This document shows, piece after piece, positions 49,137 through 58,412 of a stretch of 64,000 nucleotides of DNA. The position numbers and the translations under genes are program-made. This DNA comes from Actinophytocola sp044466355 (GTDB taxonomy: Bacteria > Actinomycetota > Actinomycetes > Mycobacteriales > Pseudonocardiaceae). The stretch spans positions 1 through 64,000 of the forward strand of contig NZ_JBITMQ010000002.1 in assembly GCF_044466355.1 (NCBI RefSeq), written 5' to 3'. A model generated the notes under the pieces. It was not told the origin of the DNA and searched no databases. It saw only the letters and a program-made list of their open reading frames with translations. How positions within the stretch are numbered: position 1 is the first letter of the stretch; each line of letters opens with the position of its first letter.

Positions 49137-50405
49137 TCAGGCGCCCACCAGCAGCGCCGCGTGGCGGGCCGCGACCGGGTCCCGCAACCGCAGCGTCGAA
49201 CCGTCCGTGAAGTCGACACGCAACCACGGCTTCGGCGGCAGGCTGCGGCCCGCCAGCTCGGCGGTCACGCCCCGGACCCGCGCCACCGGCACGTCCAGCA
49301 ACGACGTCACCGGCCGCGCCGGCTCCGGGGGCGCGGCCAGCGCCGAGGTCGCCACGACCAGCGTCAACCGTTCCCGGGTCAGCACCAGCCGCGCCGCACC
49401 CGCGGCGTGGGCGAGCAGGTCCGCGACCGCGACCGCGTCCCGGTCGGCCCTGTCCGCCTGCGCCCAGAACGCGATGGTCGGATCGTCGAGCCAGCCGTTC
49501 GGGCCCTGCGACGTCGCGGCCGGGAGCGGCCAGCGCACCGCGGGCAACCGCAGCGCCGGCATCCGGCCGATCGGGGTGTGCGGGACCCGCAGCTCACGAC
49601 CGATCCGCGCCCCCACGTAACCGGTGTTCGCCGTCGCCGCCACCAGGATCTCCTCACCGGGCAGCAGCGCCGCGGCCTGCTCCAGCGCCTGCCCGGCCAG
49701 GGTGGCGGCCCAGTCACCGCGGGCGCCGGGCCGCAGCGGCGGCGCGCCGTTCGTGAGCCCCAGCGCGTACTCGTACTCGTCCCGGTCGGTCATGCCGACC
49801 ACGAAGTCCAGACCGGACCCGTCCACCAGCCGGACCCGCAGCACCGGCGCCGTCGCACGGTCGGCCGGGCGCTCCGCCACCTCGAACCCGGCGATCTGCC
49901 GCCGGTCGATCTGCGCCAGCGGTTCCATCCTCGGCGGCGTGATCGGCTCCCCCTCGACGTTGCCGCTCCCCCACAGCTTGCGGCGGTCGGCGACCTTCTC
50001 CGCGAGGTCCTTGAGGTCCTTGCCCAACTGCACGATCCCGCTGCCCACCCGCGCCGCCCGGGCCAGGAAACCACCGGGTTCGGCACGCGTGTACATGGCG
50101 AGCCGCTGCCGGGTCAGCACGTACAGGCGGTGGGGTGCGCCCGTCCACGACGACACCGTCCGCACGTACCGGTGCGCGAGACAGTCCAGCGCCTTGCCCC
50201 ACACGATCAAGTCAGCTGACCTGTCACAGTCGCGGTCCATGCCCGGAAGGTCGAACTGGTGCTCGTCGGCGTACGCCGCCCACACCGGACCGCCCTCGCC
50301 CGGTGCGTCCATCAGCGACCGCGCGACCGTCGCCGGGCCGAGCGGGTCGGCCAGGAACTCCGTCACATCCGCTCGTACCGCACCGAAAGACACCCTCACC
50401 AGCAC
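49137..50405 (-). CDS. Uncharacterised 422-aa soluble protein
   Basis: No family recognised. No signal peptide or membrane helix. Two halves have similar beta-rich patterns: LYVLTRQRLAMYTRAEPG with IDRRQIAGFEVAERP and VLRVRLVDGSGLDFVVG in the first, and LVLTRERLTLVVATS with DVPVARVRGVTAELA and WLRVDFTDGSTLRLRDP in the second. Each has an LTR-RL-- strand, a middle V-G-- strand and a final LR V-DGS-L strand, which looks like two PH/GRAM-like domains. It follows the AfsR/SARP regulator with a 3-base gap and is probably cotranscribed with it. Confidence 0.75.
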   Translation of the reverse strand: MLVRVSFGAVRADVTEFLADPLGPATVARSLMDAPGEGGPVWAAYADEHQFDLPGMDRDCDRSADLIVWGKALDCLAHRYVRTVSSWTGAPHRLYVLTRQRLAMYTRAEPGGFLARAARVGSGIVQLGKDLKDLAEKVADRRKLWGSGNVEGEPITPPRMEPLAQIDRRQIAGFEVAERPADRATAPVLRVRLVDGSGLDFVVGMTDRDEYEYALGLTNGAPPLRPGARGDWAATLAGQALEQAAALLPGEEILVAATANTGYVGARIGRELRVPHTPIGRMPALRLPAVRWPLPAATSQGPNGWLDDPTIAFWAQADRADRDAVAVADLLAHAAGAARLVLTRERLTLVVATSALAAPPEPARPVTSLLDVPVARVRGVTAELAGRSLPPKPWLRVDFTDGSTLRLRDPVAARHAALLVGA

Positions 50406-50408
50406 ATG

Positions 50409-52190
50409 TTAAGCGGGCGCGGGCACCCCGCCGTTCTCCGCGCTGTAGAACCGGACCAGACGGGTCAGCGCCGCGTGACAGGCCTCCGGACCGTCGTCCA
50501 CGTACGCCCTGCCGCGGGCGAAGTGCCGCACCGGCGCGTGGTAGAGGTACCGGTCCACGCCACCGAGTTCGAGCAGGTGGACGTCCACCAGCGACTCCAG
50601 CAGCAGCGCCGCCTCCCCCACCGGCAGGTCCAGCACCGCCGCGGCGGCCGGGAGCGTGATGTCCGGGCCGTCGGCCACCGACAGCAGCCGGAACGCCCGC
50701 GCCTGCACAGGTGTCAGCTCCTCCAGCGTGGACAGGTACGGCCCCTCGATCGCACCGCACTCCGGCCTCGGCACCGGCGCCCCGGCCGGCGGCCTGCCGA
50801 TCCGGTCACGGGCCGCGTCCAGCGTCCACTCCGGACGCGACGCGATGCGCCCGCCGATGGCGGCGACGACCTGCGGCAGCCCCGCGGTGTCCGCGATCAG
50901 GTCACGGGCCACGTCGGGTTCACGGCGCACCCGGTCACCGACGAGGCGAGCCAGCAGCGCGTGCGACTCCTCCGCACGCAACCCGGACAGGCGCAGCCAC
51001 CGCACGTACGGGACCCCGTACAGGCGGCGGCGGGCGGTGACCAGCACCGCCGCGCCACCCGCGCCGGGCACAAGATGGCGCAGCTGCTCGGCGTCGCGGG
51101 CACCGTCGAGGACGATCAACAACCGGCGCCCGGCCGTCCGGGCCCGCCACAGCGCCGCCCGCTCCGCCCCGGACACGGGCAGGTCCGTGACCCCGAGGTC
51201 ACGCAGCAGCCCCGGCAGCGGATCGGCGCCCAGGTCGGCGAACAGCCGCCCGTCCGGGAACCGGTCCGCCATGGCGTGCCCGATGTGGACCGCGAGCGCG
51301 GTCTTGCCGACCCCGGCGAGCCCCTCGATGCCCACGACCGGGACCTGGCCGCTTGCCGGGGTGAGCGCGGCCGTCACCGTGTCGATCTCCTCGGCGCGGC
51401 CCACGAAGTCGGGCAGGTCCGGCGGCAGCCGCGCGGGCGCGGACGGTCGCTCCTGATCAGCCAGCGCGGGGTCGGCGGCCAGGATGCGGCGCTGCATGTC
51501 CCGCAGCCCCGGCCCGGGCTCGAGACCCAGCTCGTCGGCCAGCAGACCGCGGATCTCGGTGAAGACCGCCAGCGCGTCGGCCTGGCGGCCCGCGCGGTAG
51601 TGGGCGAGCATCGCCAGCTCACGGGGGCGTTCCCGCAACGGGTGCGCGGCGATGACCGCCGCCAGCGCGGCCATCGCCTCCACGTGCCTGCCCGTGTCGA
51701 TGTCGGCCGCCGCGAGATCCTCGACCGCCGCCAGCCGGAGCTGCGCGAGCCGGGTGCGTTCGACCTCGGCGTACTCACCGTTCACCCCGGCGAGCGGGGT
51801 CCCCCGCCACAGCCCGAGCGCGTCGCGCAGGTGGCCCGCCTTCGTGCGCGGGTCCGTGGCTGCGCGGGCGGCGGCGAGGTGGTGGGCGAACTCGGTGACG
51901 TCCAGCGCGCCGGTGCGCAGCGCGTACCCGCCGCCCACGGACTCGATGACGTCACCGGGCAGCACACGCCGCAGGCGGGAGACGTAGGAGCGGATCATGC
52001 CCGTCGCCGCGGGCGGAGCCGCCGGGCCCCAGAGCGCGCTGATCAGCTGCCCCGGGGTGGCGGCGGCGCCGTCGCGCAGGAGGAGAATGCCCAGGATCGC
52101 CCGCTGCCGCGGGGTGCCGAGGTCGACCTCGGTGTCGCCGAGCCACGCGCGGACCGGACCCAGCACCTCGAACCGCAACTCGCCGCCCAC
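50409..52190 (-). CDS. AfsR/SARP family regulator (BTAD + NB-ARC)
   Basis: 593 aa, GTG start. An OmpR-type winged helix (residues ~5-95: LRFEVLGPVRAWLGDTEVDLGTPRQRAILGILLL, SYVSRLRRVLPGDVIESVGGGYALR) is followed by the BTAD domain (~100-245) and an NB-ARC ATPase with Walker A GLAGVGKTAL. A short C-terminal segment ends the protein without TPR repeats. SARP regulators activate antibiotic biosynthesis genes. No biosynthetic genes adjoin; the nearest is the lanthipeptide locus 8 kb away. Confidence 0.93.
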   Translation of the reverse strand: MGGELRFEVLGPVRAWLGDTEVDLGTPRQRAILGILLLRDGAAATPGQLISALWGPAAPPAATGMIRSYVSRLRRVLPGDVIESVGGGYALRTGALDVTEFAHHLAAARAATDPRTKAGHLRDALGLWRGTPLAGVNGEYAEVERTRLAQLRLAAVEDLAAADIDTGRHVEAMAALAAVIAAHPLRERPRELAMLAHYRAGRQADALAVFTEIRGLLADELGLEPGPGLRDMQRRILAADPALADQERPSAPARLPPDLPDFVGRAEEIDTVTAALTPASGQVPVVGIEGLAGVGKTALAVHIGHAMADRFPDGRLFADLGADPLPGLLRDLGVTDLPVSGAERAALWRARTAGRRLLIVLDGARDAEQLRHLVPGAGGAAVLVTARRRLYGVPYVRWLRLSGLRAEESHALLARLVGDRVRREPDVARDLIADTAGLPQVVAAIGGRIASRPEWTLDAARDRIGRPPAGAPVPRPECGAIEGPYLSTLEELTPVQARAFRLLSVADGPDITLPAAAAVLDLPVGEAALLLESLVDVHLLELGGVDRYLYHAPVRHFARGRAYVDDGPEACHAALTRLVRFYSAENGGVPAPA

Positions 52191-52257
52191 CGACGACTCC
52201 TCTCCGCAACCAGCACTGGCAGGGAGAACAGCCGGGGCCCGGGTCGGTATTCCGGTG

Positions 52258-53202
52258 TCAGAACGTGAACCGGGCGCGGTTCTCCGCCAGCCACGTCGCG
52301 AAGTCCCTCAGGTGCGGGTGCAGCCGCCGCACCACCTCCGGATCGCGTGCGCCCGCGAAGAACTCCTCGTGCTCGGCGTAGTAGAAGAACATGTTCGCCA
52401 GGTCGTCCGCGCCCGGCGCACCCGACGCGCGGATCACGTCCACGTCGATCGGCTCGTACACGACCGGCTCACCGAACTCCTTCGCGAACCGCTCCGCGTA
52501 CTCCGCGCCGGTCAGGTTCTCCCCCGCCACACTGACCGTCTCGCCCGCCAGGTCGGTGCCGCGGCGCAGGATCGCGTACGCGACACCGCCGATGTCGGCC
52601 ACGGCGATCCCGGACAGCCTCCGGTCCCGCATCGGCAGGGACAGCCTCAGCGTGCCGTCCGCACCGCGGGCCGGGGCGAAGAAGTCGAGGAACGACTCGA
52701 AGTAGAACGTCGTCGACAGGAACGTCGTCGGCACCCCCGACTCGGTGAAGAACCGGTTCGCCTCCGCCTTGCTGTCGAAGTGCGGCACCTTGTACGTGCC
52801 CTGCAGCGTCGGCACCCGCTCGTCGTCGAGATCCAGGTGGTCACGGGTGTCCGGCAGCGTCGACCACACCACGTGCGACAACCCCGCCGCCTTCGCCGCG
52901 TTCGCCATGTTCCGCGCCTGCGCCTGCTCGCGGCCGGTGTCGTTGTACTCCCAGAACGCGGTGACGAAGAACGCGCCGTACGCGCCGTCCAGTGCCGCCC
53001 GGACGCTCTGCTCGTCGTCCAGGTCCGCCGCCACGACCTCGGCGCCACGGGCGGCCAGTTCCTTCGCCGCCGCCGAGGACGGGTCGCGGGTCAGCGCACG
53101 GACCGCGAACCCGCCGGCCGGGTCGTCGAGGATGGCACGTGCGACGCCACCGCCCTGCTGACCGGTCGCGCCGACCACCGCGATGACCTTCTTGTCACTC
53201 AT
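52258..53202 (-). CDS. NmrA-like NAD(P)-binding protein
   Basis: 314 aa from ATG 53202. The Rossmann nucleotide-binding motif VVGATGQQGGGVARAIL is at residues 8-24, followed by RALTRDPSS, DLDDEQSVRAAL and FVTAFWEYN. Lacks the YxxxK catalytic pair of classical SDRs, so NmrA/HSCARG-type redox sensing or quinone reduction is likely. An inverted repeat lies in its 5' region. Confidence 0.92.
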   Translation of the reverse strand: MSDKKVIAVVGATGQQGGGVARAILDDPAGGFAVRALTRDPSSAAAKELAARGAEVVAADLDDEQSVRAALDGAYGAFFVTAFWEYNDTGREQAQARNMANAAKAAGLSHVVWSTLPDTRDHLDLDDERVPTLQGTYKVPHFDSKAEANRFFTESGVPTTFLSTTFYFESFLDFFAPARGADGTLRLSLPMRDRRLSGIAVADIGGVAYAILRRGTDLAGETVSVAGENLTGAEYAERFAKEFGEPVVYEPIDVDVIRASGAPGADDLANMFFYYAEHEEFFAGARDPEVVRRLHPHLRDFATWLAENRARFTF

Positions 53203-53218
53203 CGGGACTCCTTCGTTG

Positions 53219-53236
53219 TCGGGATCTCGGTCCCGA
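53219..53236. promoter_or_regulatory. Inverted repeat TCGGGA-N6-TCCCGA upstream of the NmrA-like gene
   Basis: 6-base arms with a 6-base centre, 17-34 bases before the start codon. Operator-like; no dedicated regulator is adjacent. Confidence 0.4.
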
Positions 53237-53285
53237 TACAAGTCCCGCGACATTGCCGTCTCGTGCACGTCCTGTGCACGTGCGT

Positions 53286-54134
53286 CTACTCGCGTGCCGA
53301 CCCGACCTTCCAGTAGCCGGAGAACATGACGCGGCGCCGGTCCACCCCGCGTTCCCGCACCAGGTGACGGCGCAGACCGGTGGCGATCGCCGATTCACCG
53401 CACAGCCACGCGTATCCCCAGTCGGTCGTATCGAGATCCGCGACGGCGGGCAGCAGCCGCGTTCCCGGCGCCGCGTCCCCACGGACCAGCCACGTCACCT
53501 GCCGGTCGCAGTCGATCGGCAGCCGGTAGCTGTCGTCGGGCACTTCGACGTAGGCATGAATGTCGAGGTCGGCGTCCTGGTGTGCTTCCAGGATCGCGGA
53601 CAACGCCGGCAGCGCCGTCTCGTCGGCCGCCAGCAACCGCGGGCCCGGCCGCGTGGGCAGGTACGTCGCGTTGCCCGCGCGGAACCCGACCGTCTGGCCC
53701 GGTTCCGCCCGCGACGCCCACCGCGAACCGGGCCCCGCGTCGCCGTGGAGCACGAAGTCGACGTCGATCTCCTTCTCCGCGCGCCGCAGCCGCCGGATCG
53801 TGTACCAGCGCAGGTCCGGCCGCCGGTCCTCCGGCATCCGCCGGATCGCCTGCCGCACGTTGATCCGGTCCTCGCTCGGCATGGTCACCTCGGACGCACC
53901 CGGCCGCGGCATGAGCAGCCCGAAGTACTCGTCCGCGCCCGTGTGGTCGTGGTCGGCGAACTCCTCGGCCCGGAACGTGATCCGCCGGACGTTCGGTGCC
54001 AGGTCAGCTGTACCGACAACGGTCATCGTGAACTGGTCGTACACGGCGCGCTGGACGGGTGGCGCCATCACCAGGCCGACGGCCTTGTCGAGGACCTTCA
54101 TCTGCAGCCGCTCGAACGTCGAGTAGTTAGGCAT
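53286..54134 (-). CDS. Siderophore-interacting (ferric reductase, SIP) family protein
   Basis: 282 aa from ATG 54134, which lies within an iron box. FAD-binding segment RWYTIRRLRRAEKEIDVDFVLHG with the RxYT motif; ASRAEPGQTVGF and LLAADETALPALSAILE are the NAD-binding landmarks; the C-terminus ends WLCGESAIATGLRRHLV and FSGYWKVGSA, typical of SIP proteins. Releases iron from ferric siderophores by reduction. Expected to be repressed by an IdeR/DmdR regulator when iron is plentiful. Confidence 0.94.
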   Translation of the reverse strand: MPNYSTFERLQMKVLDKAVGLVMAPPVQRAVYDQFTMTVVGTADLAPNVRRITFRAEEFADHDHTGADEYFGLLMPRPGASEVTMPSEDRINVRQAIRRMPEDRRPDLRWYTIRRLRRAEKEIDVDFVLHGDAGPGSRWASRAEPGQTVGFRAGNATYLPTRPGPRLLAADETALPALSAILEAHQDADLDIHAYVEVPDDSYRLPIDCDRQVTWLVRGDAAPGTRLLPAVADLDTTDWGYAWLCGESAIATGLRRHLVRERGVDRRRVMFSGYWKVGSARE

Positions 54135-54145
54135 GCCTAACCTTA
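54127..54145 (-). promoter_or_regulatory. IdeR/DmdR iron box over the SIP start codon
   Basis: On the minus strand TAAGGTTAGGCATGCCTAA matches the 19-base consensus TTAGGTTAGGCTAACCTAA at 15 positions, and contains a 14-base perfect palindrome TTAGGCATGCCTAA (54127-54140). It covers both the ATG of the SIP gene and the TAA stop of the upstream TetR gene. Confidence 0.8.
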
Positions 54146-55390
54146 GCGGAAGCGGGTGAGAATGCCATCCACGACGATCTCCAACCCCAACTCCACCAGA
54201 CCGGGCCGCGCGGGCGGCACCGGCAGCTCCGCGGCCGCCGCCGCCCGGTTCGCGAACGTGCTCCGGTCGGACTGCTCGAACCGCCCGAGCACCGCGCCGT
54301 ACAGGTGCTCCCACAGGATCCGCGACGCGTCCGGCACGTCCTCCTCCGGTATCCCCGCCGCCCGGAACGCGGCCAGCATCCGCCACACCATCGGCACGAC
54401 CCGCGGACCGGCCAGCCCGTCGATCGTGATCGCCAGCACCGACCACCGGTCCGCCGCCAGCACCCGGTACGCCGCGGTCACCAACCCCAGGATCTCCGCC
54501 CTCGGGTCGTCCACCGGCTCCGGCGTCACCATGTCCGCCGCGACCGCGTCGAGCATCGCGACCACCACACCGTCGCGGTCACCCACCACCTGCCGCACCG
54601 CCGCCACCGTGGTGCCCAGCTCCTCGGCCACCGACCCGACCGACACCGCGTGCAACCCGTCGCGGCGGCCCACCGCGCGCCCGGCCGCCGCGATCGCGTC
54701 CCGGTCCGGCACCGACGGCGACACGGTTGGCGCCGACGGCGGCATGGACTCGCCCGGCACCGCCGCCACCGGCTGCCCCAGCCTGCTCGCCAGCCCGTCG
54801 AGCATGATCGTCAGCTTGTCGTCTAGCCAGCCACGCCGCTCGAACCGCGACGCGTCCGGCCCCTCGTACAGCTCACGCAGACTGCGTCTGCCCCGCGGCG
54901 TGTCGAACACCCGGCTCATCCGCCGCACCCCGATCTCCGCCGCGATCGTCAGGTCCGCCGTGAAGTCGACCGCGACCACCGCGTCCCGGGCGCTCAGCCC
55001 CTCCGCCCGCAACCGCGTCACGTACTGGTCGGCGATCCCGAGCGCCTTCCCGGGCATGCTCGGCACCATCAACGACGTCTCCGCCATGCCCGGATACCGC
55101 TCCAGGAACCGCCACAGCGCGTCGGCGAACGACACCATCACCTCACGCCAGCCCATGTCGGCCGCCGGCCAGTCGAACTCGCGCAACGCCAGGTCCAGCG
55201 CCGCGAGCAGCAGATCGTCCCGGTCGTGGACGTACCGGTACAACGTCGAATGGCTGACGCCGAGCCTGCGCGCCACCGTCGGCATCGACAGGTTCGGCAA
55301 GCCCTCCGCCAACGCGGCCCGCGCCACGTCGTCCCTGGTCAGCGACGGCGGCCGGCCGGGACGGCGACCGCTCCGGGGCTCCGTGCTCAC
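54143..55390 (-). CDS. Double TetR-family regulator (two TetR modules in one chain)
   Basis: 415 aa from GTG 55390. Module 1: GRPPSLTRDDVARAALAEGLPNLSMPTVARRLGVSHSTLYRYVHDRDDLL (seen as LSMPTVARRLGVSHSTLYRYV). Module 2 begins near residue 215: DRDAIAAAGRAVGRRDGLHAVSVGSVAEELGTTVAAVRQVVGDRDGV, a weaker HTH with VSVGSVAEELGTTVAAVRQVV. About twice the usual length of a TetR protein. The stop lies in the iron box of the next gene, 8 bases before the SIP ATG. Confidence 0.9.
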   Translation of the reverse strand: MSTEPRSGRRPGRPPSLTRDDVARAALAEGLPNLSMPTVARRLGVSHSTLYRYVHDRDDLLLAALDLALREFDWPAADMGWREVMVSFADALWRFLERYPGMAETSLMVPSMPGKALGIADQYVTRLRAEGLSARDAVVAVDFTADLTIAAEIGVRRMSRVFDTPRGRRSLRELYEGPDASRFERRGWLDDKLTIMLDGLASRLGQPVAAVPGESMPPSAPTVSPSVPDRDAIAAAGRAVGRRDGLHAVSVGSVAEELGTTVAAVRQVVGDRDGVVVAMLDAVAADMVTPEPVDDPRAEILGLVTAAYRVLAADRWSVLAITIDGLAGPRVVPMVWRMLAAFRAAGIPEEDVPDASRILWEHLYGAVLGRFEQSDRSTFANRAAAAAELPVPPARPGLVELGLEIVVDGILTRFR

Positions 55391-55535
55391 CGCCGTACCG
55401 TACCCAGCCTCACCTGGCCCGCGGCCGCCCCGTACCAGGACGGCGGCACCACCGCCGCGACCACTTCGCTCAGGACACGCGAGTCGCGCCCCCGGACATA
55501 GCGAGTTGTGTGTTTCGTGCCGATGTGGGGCGTGG

Positions 55536-55551
55536 ACCACCGCGTGGTGGT
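55536..55551. other. Small hairpin ACCACC-GCGT-GGTGGT
   Basis: 6-base stem in the 205-base gap between the ABC permease end and the double-TetR start. No T-tract, so not a clear terminator. The rest of the gap has nothing recognisable. Confidence 0.3.
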
Positions 55552-55595
55552 GAGGCCGAGCCGCCCGACACGATCTGGGGCGCTCGGCGGCTGGC

Positions 55596-56351
55596 TCAGG
55601 CGTCCCGGCGGCGCACCGACACGTAAGCGCCCGCCAGGGCGACCGCCACCCACGCCAGCAGAATCAGGAACGCGCCGCCCGGCCCGAAGTCACGCCGGCC
55701 CAGGATCCCCTCGCTGACCGTCATCATCACCGACCCAGCCTGGTCGGGCAGGTACTGGGTGACCGGCCGGATCGCGGGCAGGTTCGCGAGGCCCTGCGAG
55801 TTCAGGAACAGCACCGGGATCATGATCCCCAGCGACAACGCCGTGCTCCGCAGCACCGTGGCGACCGCCATCGCGAACACGCACATCAGCGTCAGGTACG
55901 CGCACGCGCCGAGCACCGCACGCAACACAGCGGTATCGCCAAGGTCGACGCCGTGCTCGCCGAGCCCCCACTGCGCCGCCCAGAACGACCCCAACGCGAC
56001 CACCACCGCCGCGAAGGCCGCGACTCCGGTCGCCGTCAGCGCCTTCGCCGCCAGGAACACACCCCGCCTCGGCACCGCGGCGAGCGACGCGCGGACCGTG
56101 CCCGTCGTGTACTCCGCGCTCACCACCAGCACCCCGAACACCACCAGCGCGATCTGCCCGATCAGCACCGAGAAGAACCCCAACTCCGCCGGATGCACCG
56201 CCATCCGGTCGATGTCACCGGACAGCCGCAGACCGAGCAGCGCCGCCACCCCCACGGACAACACCGACGACACGACCAGGCTCCACCACGTCGACCGCAC
56301 CGTCCGCGCCTTCGTCCACTCGGCGCGCAACACCGCGAGGAACACCGTCAC
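55596..56351 (-). CDS. ABC-2 type transporter permease
   Basis: 251 aa with six hydrophobic segments: starts FLAVLRAEWTKARTVRSTWWSLVVSS, typical of ABC-2 permeases paired with BcrA-like ATPases (EWTK-RTVRSTWW). Contains VSAEYTTGTVRASLAAVPRRG. Ends in VAVALAGAYVSVRRRDA. Cotranscribed with the ATPase (ATGA overlap). Export of a drug or peptide antibiotic is likely. Confidence 0.92.
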   Translation of the reverse strand: MTVFLAVLRAEWTKARTVRSTWWSLVVSSVLSVGVAALLGLRLSGDIDRMAVHPAELGFFSVLIGQIALVVFGVLVVSAEYTTGTVRASLAAVPRRGVFLAAKALTATGVAAFAAVVVALGSFWAAQWGLGEHGVDLGDTAVLRAVLGACAYLTLMCVFAMAVATVLRSTALSLGIMIPVLFLNSQGLANLPAIRPVTQYLPDQAGSVMMTVSEGILGRRDFGPGGAFLILLAWVAVALAGAYVSVRRRDA

Positions 56352-57253
56352 TCCCCCTCCCGGAACTCGACGGCCGACGCGGTCATCCGCACGAACGCCT
56401 CCTCGAGCGACGCCTGCCGCAACGCCATCTCGTGCACCACCAGCCCGTGCGCCGCGACCAGCTCACCGGCCCGCGCCGGGTCCACGCCGTGCGCCGCCAG
56501 CGCCCCGCCCTCGATGTCGGTCACCTGTATTCCCTCCGCCGCGAACACCGCACTCAACCGGGCCGGGTCCGGGGTGGTGATCCGGACGTACGAACGGGAG
56601 TTGCCCGCGATGAAGTCCGCCACCGTCGTGTCCGCGAGCAACCTGCCGCGGCCGATCACCACCAGGTGCTCCGCGGTCAGCGCCATCTCACTCATCAGGT
56701 GGCTCGACACCAGCACCGTCCGGCCCTGCGCCGCGAAGCCCTTCAGCAGCGTGCGCAGCCAGACGATCCCCTCCGGGTCGAGCCCGTTCACCGGCTCGTC
56801 GAACAACAACACACCCGGGTCGCCCAGCAGCGCGGCCGCGATGCCCAGGCGCTGGTGCATGCCGAGCGAGAACGTCCTGACGCGCTTGCGTGCCACACCG
56901 GCCAGCCCGACCAGCTCCAGCACCTCGCCCACCCGGGACTTTGGGATCCGGTTGGTCTGCGCCAGCCACAACAGGTGGTGGTCGGCGCGTCTGCCGCCGT
57001 GCACCGCCCGCGCCTCCAGCAGCGCCCCCACCCGCCGCAGCGGGTCCGTCAGCTCCGCGTACGGGCGGCCGTCGACCAGCACCCGGCCCGCCGACGGGCG
57101 GTCCAGCCCCAGCACCATCCGCATCGTCGTCGACTTGCCCGCGCCGTTCGGACCCAGGAAACCGGTCACCCGACCCGGTTCCACCCGGAACGTCAGGTCG
57201 TCGACCGCGACGGTCCGCCCGTAACGCTTGGTCAGTCCATCCACTTCGATCAC
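56348..57253 (-). CDS. ABC transporter ATP-binding protein (BcrA/CcmA type)
   Basis: 301 aa. Walker A GPNGAGKST (near 35-43), signature FSLGMHQRL, Walker B VLLFDEPVNGLDPEG and H-loop SSHLMSEM are intact. The C-terminal ~90 residues form the family extension. Pairs with the ABC-2 permease. Divergent from a two-component system across 88 bases, as in many antibiotic-responsive export loci. Confidence 0.94.
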   Translation of the reverse strand: MIEVDGLTKRYGRTVAVDDLTFRVEPGRVTGFLGPNGAGKSTTMRMVLGLDRPSAGRVLVDGRPYAELTDPLRRVGALLEARAVHGGRRADHHLLWLAQTNRIPKSRVGEVLELVGLAGVARKRVRTFSLGMHQRLGIAAALLGDPGVLLFDEPVNGLDPEGIVWLRTLLKGFAAQGRTVLVSSHLMSEMALTAEHLVVIGRGRLLADTTVADFIAGNSRSYVRITTPDPARLSAVFAAEGIQVTDIEGGALAAHGVDPARAGELVAAHGLVVHEMALRQASLEEAFVRMTASAVEFREGE

Positions 57254-57341
57254 ACCGGCACGCTAAGGACCACCGGACCGGACCCGCTGTCCGCGAAAGT
57301 CGCGAACACAGTCGACGAAAGTCGACCCGTAACCTGCTGCC

Positions 57342-58412
57342 ATGGGCCGATACCTCGCCGTCGCCGCCGTCCTGGCCGCGGAAGGCACGATGTTCGTCGC
57401 CGGACTGCACGGCCACCGAGGACTGTTCGGGCTGCTCGTGATCGCCGCGTGCGCCCTCCTCGCCTGGACCGCCTACGCCACCGGGCTCACGCTGCTCACC
57501 CGCACCGACACCGCGCTCGTCGCGGCCACCGCCCTCCTCACCGAGGGGCTGCAGGTGCTGCACACCCCGGCCGCCGCGCCCCAGCACATCGCGACCGTCG
57601 TCATGTTCGTCGCGCTGCCGCTGCTGGTCGGCCGCTACCTGGCCCAGCACCGCACCCTCGTCCGCACACTCGACGCGCACAACCGGCAACTGCGCACCGA
57701 ACAGGCGCTGCTGGCCGAACGCGAACAACTGCGGGAACGGCTGCGCATCGCACGCGACATGCACGACTCACTGGGCCGGCGGCTCAGTCTGGTATCCGTG
57801 CAGGCCGCCGCGATCGAGGTCGGGAACCTGCCCACCGCACAACGCGACGCCGTGCGGGCACTCGCGGGCAGCGCCAGAGACGCCGTGACCGAGCTGTACC
57901 AGCTGATCGGGTCCCTGCGCGGCGCCGCGGACGAGTCACCGGGCGCCGAAGCCGTGGCCGCCCTGGTCGCCGACTTCCGCGCCGCCGGCGTCCACATCTC
58001 GGTGACCGGCACGGTCGGCCCGCTCACCGACGCCGCGTCCCGCGCCGTCTACCGGGTCGTCGAGGAAGGGCTCACCAACGCCGTGAAACACGCACCCGGT
58101 CGGCCCGTCGCGATACAGCTGACCCGCGAAAACGACGCGCTCGTCGTGACCGTCACCAACCCGCTCACCGACGACACCGAAACAGGAGGCGGGTTCGGGC
58201 TCGCCGGGCTCGCCGAACGTGTCGGCGCCGCGGGCGGGTTCCTCGACCACCGCCGCGACCGAGACCGGTTCACGCTCGTCGCCATGCTGCCCACCGTGTC
58301 CCCGTCACCGCCACCCGCCGTCGGCCGCACACGCGCCACCATGGTCGGACTCGCGACCGCCGCGCTGCTGTTCGTGATGCTGCCCGCCAGCCTGCTGACC
58401 GGGGTGAGCTAG
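57342..58412 (+). CDS. NarL-type sensor histidine kinase with extra C-terminal helix
   Basis: 356 aa. About five N-terminal helices, then HisKA_3 with RLRIARDMHDSLGRRLSLVSVQ (phospho-acceptor His in RDMHDSLG), and HATPase_c with VVEEGLTNAVKHAPG and GGGFGLAGLAERVGAAGG. After the kinase domain there is an additional hydrophobic segment (TMVGLATAALLFVMLPASLL, about 333-352), which is unusual for this class. Senses a signal at the membrane and phosphorylates the next gene product; the two are adjacent with no gap. Confidence 0.93.
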   Translation: MGRYLAVAAVLAAEGTMFVAGLHGHRGLFGLLVIAACALLAWTAYATGLTLLTRTDTALVAATALLTEGLQVLHTPAAAPQHIATVVMFVALPLLVGRYLAQHRTLVRTLDAHNRQLRTEQALLAEREQLRERLRIARDMHDSLGRRLSLVSVQAAAIEVGNLPTAQRDAVRALAGSARDAVTELYQLIGSLRGAADESPGAEAVAALVADFRAAGVHISVTGTVGPLTDAASRAVYRVVEEGLTNAVKHAPGRPVAIQLTRENDALVVTVTNPLTDDTETGGGFGLAGLAERVGAAGGFLDHRRDRDRFTLVAMLPTVSPSPPPAVGRTRATMVGLATAALLFVMLPASLLTGVS

